DNA of 64,000 bases from Pseudomonadota bacterium (lineage in GTDB: Bacteria; Pseudomonadota; Alphaproteobacteria; Rhodobacterales; Rhodobacteraceae), in assembly GCA_018240425.1 (NCBI GenBank), contig JAFEFU010000071.1, forward strand, positions 124,001 to 188,000, in the 5' to 3' direction. This document shows positions 60,850-64,000 of the stretch, piece after piece. Numbering within the stretch: the first letter of the stretch is position 1; each line of letters opens with the position of its first letter. The position numbers and the translations under genes are program-made. A model generated the notes under the pieces. That model was not told where the DNA came from and searched no databases. It saw nothing but the letters and a program-made list of their open reading frames with translations.

Positions 60850-61179
60850 ATGCCCAAGGACGAATGGGGCGCCAAGCGCCTCTGCCCGCATTGCGCCAGC
60901 CGCTTCTACGACCTGCGGCGCGACCCGATGACCTGCCCCGAATGCGGACACAGCTTCTCGGCCGAAAGCCTGATGGTGAACCGCGGGCGGACGTTGATCG
61001 CCGAGAAGTCGGCGGTCAAGGAACGCGACATCGACCTCGACGATCTGGCCGAAGAGACCGACATCGACGCCGAGGGCGGCGATGTCGAGCTGGACGACGA
61101 CCTGCTCGAGGATGACGAGGACGACAATGTCTCGCTCGACGAGATCGCCGACGTGGGATCGGGCGACGACGAGGGCTGA
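60850..61179 (+). CDS. FYDLN-type zinc-ribbon protein (TIGR02300 family)
   Basis: A 109-residue protein. It opens with MPKDEWGAKRLCPHCASRFYDLRRDPMTCPECG, a CxxC...CxxC zinc ribbon around the FYDLN-like motif. The second half is very acidic (DDDLLEDDEDDN). The family is conserved in alphaproteobacteria with no established role. GGAG is close to the ATG at 60850. It is divergent from the metallopeptidase gene. Confidence 0.9.
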   Translation: MPKDEWGAKRLCPHCASRFYDLRRDPMTCPECGHSFSAESLMVNRGRTLIAEKSAVKERDIDLDDLAEETDIDAEGGDVELDDDLLEDDEDDNVSLDEIADVGSGDDEG

Positions 61180-61208
61180 GCCACGCCCCTCGTTCACCGG
61201 CATTTGAC

Positions 61209-61233
61209 AAGGCGCCGCCCCCCGCGGCGCCTT
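61209..61233 (+). terminator. terminator after the FYDLN gene
   Basis: A 10-bp stem, AAGGCGCCGC/GCGGCGCCTT, with a five-base C-rich loop, ending in TTT. Confidence 0.7.
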
Positions 61234-61291
61234 TGACGTCTCGGGGGCGGCGCATGGGCCGCCGCAGCCGGCGAAAGGCCCGAATTTTCCC

Positions 61292-61320
61292 CTTGCACCC
61301 CCCGCCCGCCTTGCCTATAC
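61292..61320 (+). promoter_or_regulatory. promoter of tRNA-Ala
   Basis: TTGCAC (61292-61297) and TATACG (61315-61320) are spaced by exactly 17 bases, 47 bases before the tRNA. A close sigma-70-type match in a GC-rich background. Confidence 0.65.
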
Positions 61321-61367
61321 GGACCCCCACGCGGGCGGCGGCACCAGCCAATGCCCGGACCTCCGGT

Positions 61368-61443
<76 letters not shown>

Positions 61444-61465
61444 AATCACCTCTCCTCACACAACC

Positions 61466-62335
61466 TCAATAGGTCAGCATCAGCCGGTCGCTGACCAGTT
61501 CGCCTTCCAGCGTCTGCCCGCCCATCTGGAAGCGTCTCAGCATCGAGCGGCCGAGGTTGACGCGTTCCTCGCGCGGGAAAAGGCCCTGCGGGAAGGCGAT
61601 GGGGCATTCGGCGTCCCCTGATTTCTTGCTGCCGTCGATGCTCAGCGCGACGCTCACGCCGCGCGCCTTGCAGGCCTCGATCTCGGCCCACAGATCCTCG
61701 AGCCGGAAGGACTGCGCGCCGTAGAGGATCGTCTGCGAGAAGCTGTAGGGCGGGTCGCAATAGACGAGGTCGCCGGGGCGGGCGCGGGCCATCGCCTCGC
61801 GGTAGTCCAGCCGGGCGAACTCGGCCCCGGCCAGGCGCGCTGTCCACAGGTCGACCCGCCGCGCGAAACTTCGGGCGGGCATCGGTTCGTGCGCGCCGAT
61901 GGGCGTGGACATAAGGCCGTCGCGGCGACGGAAACGCACCACCCCGCCATAGCAGGCGCGGCAGAGGAACAGGAAGTCGGCCCCGTTTGGCGCGGCGTTG
62001 TAGCGGGCCTTGACCGCCTCGTAGCGCTCGACCCGGTCGCCCGCGCGGTAGAAGGCCAGGCGTTCGGCATACCAGTCCTTGACCAGGCCGGGATCGCACC
62101 GCAGGGCCTGCCAGATCTCGACCAGGGGCGCGAAGATGTCCGAGCCGAGGGCACGGGGCGGCGCCAGCACGGCCATCACCCCGGCCGATCCCAGGAACGG
62201 CTCGTGATAGGTACCGAACTGCCTCGGAAAGCGGGCGATGATCTCGTGGGCGAACTTCTGCTTGCTGCCCACCCATTTCAGGAGCTGGCTCTTGAACGGC
62301 GCCGCCGGGCGCAAGGGCTCGACCCTCTGGTCCAT
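61466..62335 (-). CDS. Dam-family DNA adenine methylase
   Basis: A 289-residue N6-adenine methyltransferase of the D12/Dam class. The SAM motif is LLKWVGSKQKF (residues 18-28), the FLGSAGVMAVL segment follows, and the catalytic DPPY is at residues 194-197. The target-recognition part lies between (FLFLCRACYGGVVRFRR). The target sequence cannot be read from the protein. No restriction partner is adjacent, so it looks like a solitary methylase. It lies just beyond the 3' end of tRNA-Ala, convergent with it. ATG at 62335. Confidence 0.88.
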   Translation of the reverse strand: MDQRVEPLRPAAPFKSQLLKWVGSKQKFAHEIIARFPRQFGTYHEPFLGSAGVMAVLAPPRALGSDIFAPLVEIWQALRCDPGLVKDWYAERLAFYRAGDRVERYEAVKARYNAAPNGADFLFLCRACYGGVVRFRRRDGLMSTPIGAHEPMPARSFARRVDLWTARLAGAEFARLDYREAMARARPGDLVYCDPPYSFSQTILYGAQSFRLEDLWAEIEACKARGVSVALSIDGSKKSGDAECPIAFPQGLFPREERVNLGRSMLRRFQMGGQTLEGELVSDRLMLTY

Positions 62336-62348
62336 CGCCTCGCCGTCC

Positions 62349-63047
62349 CTACCAGCGCAGCGCGGCAATGGCGTCGTGCTTGACGCCGCGATGGATGATC
62401 CGGCTGGCGCCCCAGCTGTCGATGACCTCGCGCCCCTCGGCGCCGCGCCGGCGGCGGACATCCATGAGAAGCCCCTTGCTCACATGGCTGCGGACAAAGT
62501 CGACGTAGGTGGCGACCGGATAGTGAAAGCCGCAGGACAAAAGGCTTATCGCCATCTCGACCCTGGGCGCGCGGGCCAGGTCCTGCTTGCCCGGGTTGAT
62601 GGTGGTGATCGCCGCATCCGGCACGCCATTGGCAGTCAGGAAGGCGCGGGCGGTGGCGAGGTTGCTGTAGCCCGCGCCCTTCTCGCGGTACATGAAATAG
62701 ATCTCGCCGGTTTCCTCGATGTCGATCAGCGCCAGCTTGCAGCCATACCGGCGATGGATCAGCAGGTCGATGAAGGCATAGCCGCACCCGATGTCGGCCA
62801 GACTTTTCGGGCGGATCTTCTCGAAGGCCGGCAGGATCGCATCGAAATTGCGCTCGACCTCGCCCATGACGAAACCGGTGATCCGGGTGCGCAGCCGCTC
62901 GAACGCCGGCCCTTCCTCGCCCACGTCGGCAAGCCGGGCCTGCATCTCGGTGGTCTCGGGGTAGGTGCGCTGGTGGCAGAGGTTCACGAGGTCGGCCCGG
63001 CTGAACATCGAGACGTCGAGGGCGGGCGGGGGTTTGTCCAGCGGCAC
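62349..63047 (-). CDS. SAM-dependent methyltransferase-like protein
   Basis: A 232-residue protein with a Rossmann motif I (LADIGCGYAFIDLLIHRRYGCKLALIDIEE) and a region MAISLLSCGFHYPVATYVDFV in the position of motif II. This suggests a class I methyltransferase, perhaps for a glycan or lipid, but the substrate is unknown. I chose the GTG at 63045-63047 because AGGAG lies eight bases before it; a TTG at 63116 would add 23 residues. The Dam-type gene follows after 13 bases, probably in the same transcript. Confidence 0.7.
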   Translation of the reverse strand: MPLDKPPPALDVSMFSRADLVNLCHQRTYPETTEMQARLADVGEEGPAFERLRTRITGFVMGEVERNFDAILPAFEKIRPKSLADIGCGYAFIDLLIHRRYGCKLALIDIEETGEIYFMYREKGAGYSNLATARAFLTANGVPDAAITTINPGKQDLARAPRVEMAISLLSCGFHYPVATYVDFVRSHVSKGLLMDVRRRRGAEGREVIDSWGASRIIHRGVKHDAIAALRW

Positions 63048-63131
63048 GGGCGGAACTCCTGGCTTGGCGGGTGTCGGGCGCTGGCGGACGTTAGCCGCGG
63101 CCCCCGCCCCGGACAAGTCCGATCGCCCGGA

Positions 63132-64000
63132 TCAGGGCGACCAGACGAGCGAGGCCCAGACCGTTCCGGCCCCGAAGGCCGACAGAAGCACCGGCCCTAC
63201 CGGCGGCGCACCCCGCGCATGGGCGAGCGACAGGGACAGGGGAATGGTCGCCGCCGACGAATTGCCGAACTCCGCCAGCGAGCCGATCAGCCGCGCACGC
63301 CCGAGGCCCAGCCGTTCGCCCACGGCCCGCACGATGCGGGCGTTGGCCTGATGGGGCACCCAGGTGGCGATCTCGTCGGCACGCAGGCCCGCCGAACGCA
63401 GCGCCCGCTGGCCCGATCCCACCATGCCCTCGACCGCCGCGGCAAAGACCGCCGGCCCGTCGGGCATGGCCATGCGGGTTTCGGCCGGGTCCATCGCTGG
63501 CGCCCAGGGCCGGCGCGAGCCGCCGGCGGGAACCGAGATCAGACCATAGCCCGCCCCGTCCGACCCGAGGTCGGCCGCCCGCGGCCCCCGTCGCGGGTCG
63601 TCCGAAGGGCGCAGCAGGACCGCGCCGGCCGCGTCGGCGAAGAGCACCCGGCTGGCGGTCTCGGCGGGGTTGATGCGGCGGCTGAGCAGGTTCGCGCCGA
63701 TCACCAGAACCGCCTGTCCGGTCAGCCGGACATGCGCGCCGCCAAGATGCAGCGCGTAGAGAAAGCCCGAGCAGGCGCCGGCCAGATCGACCGCTCCGCA
63801 GCGAAGGCCCAGCTGATGGGCCACAAGCGGCGCCGTCGGCGGCAGCGCGTGGTCGGGCGTCGAGGTGGCCAGAAGCAGCAGGCCCACCTCGCCGGGGCCG
63901 GTGTCCGCCGCCGCCAGCGCCGCCGCGCCCGCCGGCCGGGCCAGATCGCTCAGTGCCTGGTCCGGGGCAGCGTAGCGGCGGGCCTCGATCCCGGTGCGCC
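63132..64000 (-). CDS. beta-ketoacyl-ACP synthase III-like protein, N-terminus outside the window
   Basis: The frame runs off the window end, so about the first 40-60 residues are missing. The visible part starts RTGIEARRYAAPDQALSDLA and has all catalytic residues: Cys in GACSGFLYAL, His in VPHQANARIV and Asn in FGNSSAATIP. The enzyme condenses an acyl-CoA with malonyl-ACP. It may be FabH itself or a FabH-like synthase of a secondary pathway. The usual FabH neighbours (plsX, ihf) are not visible, so I leave the symbol blank. Confidence 0.85.
   Translation of the reverse strand, partial: RTGIEARRYAAPDQALSDLARPAGAAALAAADTGPGEVGLLLLATSTPDHALPPTAPLVAHQLGLRCGAVDLAGACSGFLYALHLGGAHVRLTGQAVLVIGANLLSRRINPAETASRVLFADAAGAVLLRPSDDPRRGPRAADLGSDGAGYGLISVPAGGSRRPWAPAMDPAETRMAMPDGPAVFAAAVEGMVGSGQRALRSAGLRADEIATWVPHQANARIVRAVGERLGLGRARLIGSLAEFGNSSAATIPLSLSLAHARGAPPVGPVLLSAFGAGTVWASLVWSP

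Overview
The window is a high-GC, gene-dense chromosomal segment from an alphaproteobacterium, most likely a Rhodobacteraceae (Rhodobacter/Paracoccus-type) species. The grounds are the conserved order ctaC-ctaB-small ORF-ctaG-ctaE-SURF1-thrC-M16 peptidase, the GAVTVDWV-type Flp pilins, a FYDLN-type zinc-ribbon protein, a TTGAT-N4-ATCAA FNR-type box, and a suc operon with extra small genes in its junctions. No rRNA, CRISPR array, transposase, integrase or replication origin was recognised. There is one tRNA, tRNA-Ala(GGC).

Layout. (1) 1-6.7 kb: the 3' part of ptsP, a YghU-type GST, EcsC and GNAT proteins, a flavin reductase/OsmC pair, and a GlcD-type FAD oxidase. (2) 4.6-13.7 kb, minus strand: one long co-directional run, ctaC-ctaB-ORF-ctaG-ctaE-SURF1-thrC-M16 protease-GNAT-FAD oxidase, covering aa3 cytochrome oxidase parts and assembly factors plus threonine synthase. 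It faces tldD across a divergent promoter region with an FNR-type box. (3) 13.9-21.7 kb, plus strand: tldD, a secreted protein of unknown function, dprA, topA and the succinyl-CoA:3-ketoacid CoA-transferase pair. (4) 21.8-27.3 kb: a split locus encoding the steps of polyprenyl-phosphoryl-D-arabinose synthesis (membrane transporter-like protein, DprE1-like oxidase and DprE2-like reductase on plus; HAD-UbiA fusion and a lytic transglycosylase on minus). (5) 27.6-41.5 kb: a Tad/Flp pilus locus with five tandem Flp pilin genes, each with its own leader and terminator, then cpaB, cpaC, an OmpA lipoprotein, cpaE, cpaF, tadB, tadC, two TPR lipoproteins and the prepilin peptidase cpaA, closed by a convergent GT-C-like membrane protein. 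(6) 41.6-44.5 kb: a AAA+ ATPase coupled to a dehydrogenase-like protein, and a TauE/SafE exporter. (7) 44.7-58.3 kb, plus strand: a TCA-cycle block, mdh ... sucC-sucD-sucA-sucB ... lpdA, with A/T-richer small genes of unknown function in three junctions. (8) 58.3-64 kb: pirin, GntR regulator, YgjP-type metalloprotease, FYDLN protein, tRNA-Ala, a Dam-type methylase, a second methyltransferase, and a truncated beta-ketoacyl-ACP synthase III.

The most notable inference is that an arabinose-donor pathway, a GT-C-like membrane protein and a Tad pilus lie side by side, so the pilus or another envelope component may carry D-arabinofuranose. Other structure not explained by the genes: a 27-bp element at a near-constant distance before each pilin gene, and a dispersed terminator-like element found four times, always in the same orientation just after a stop codon.
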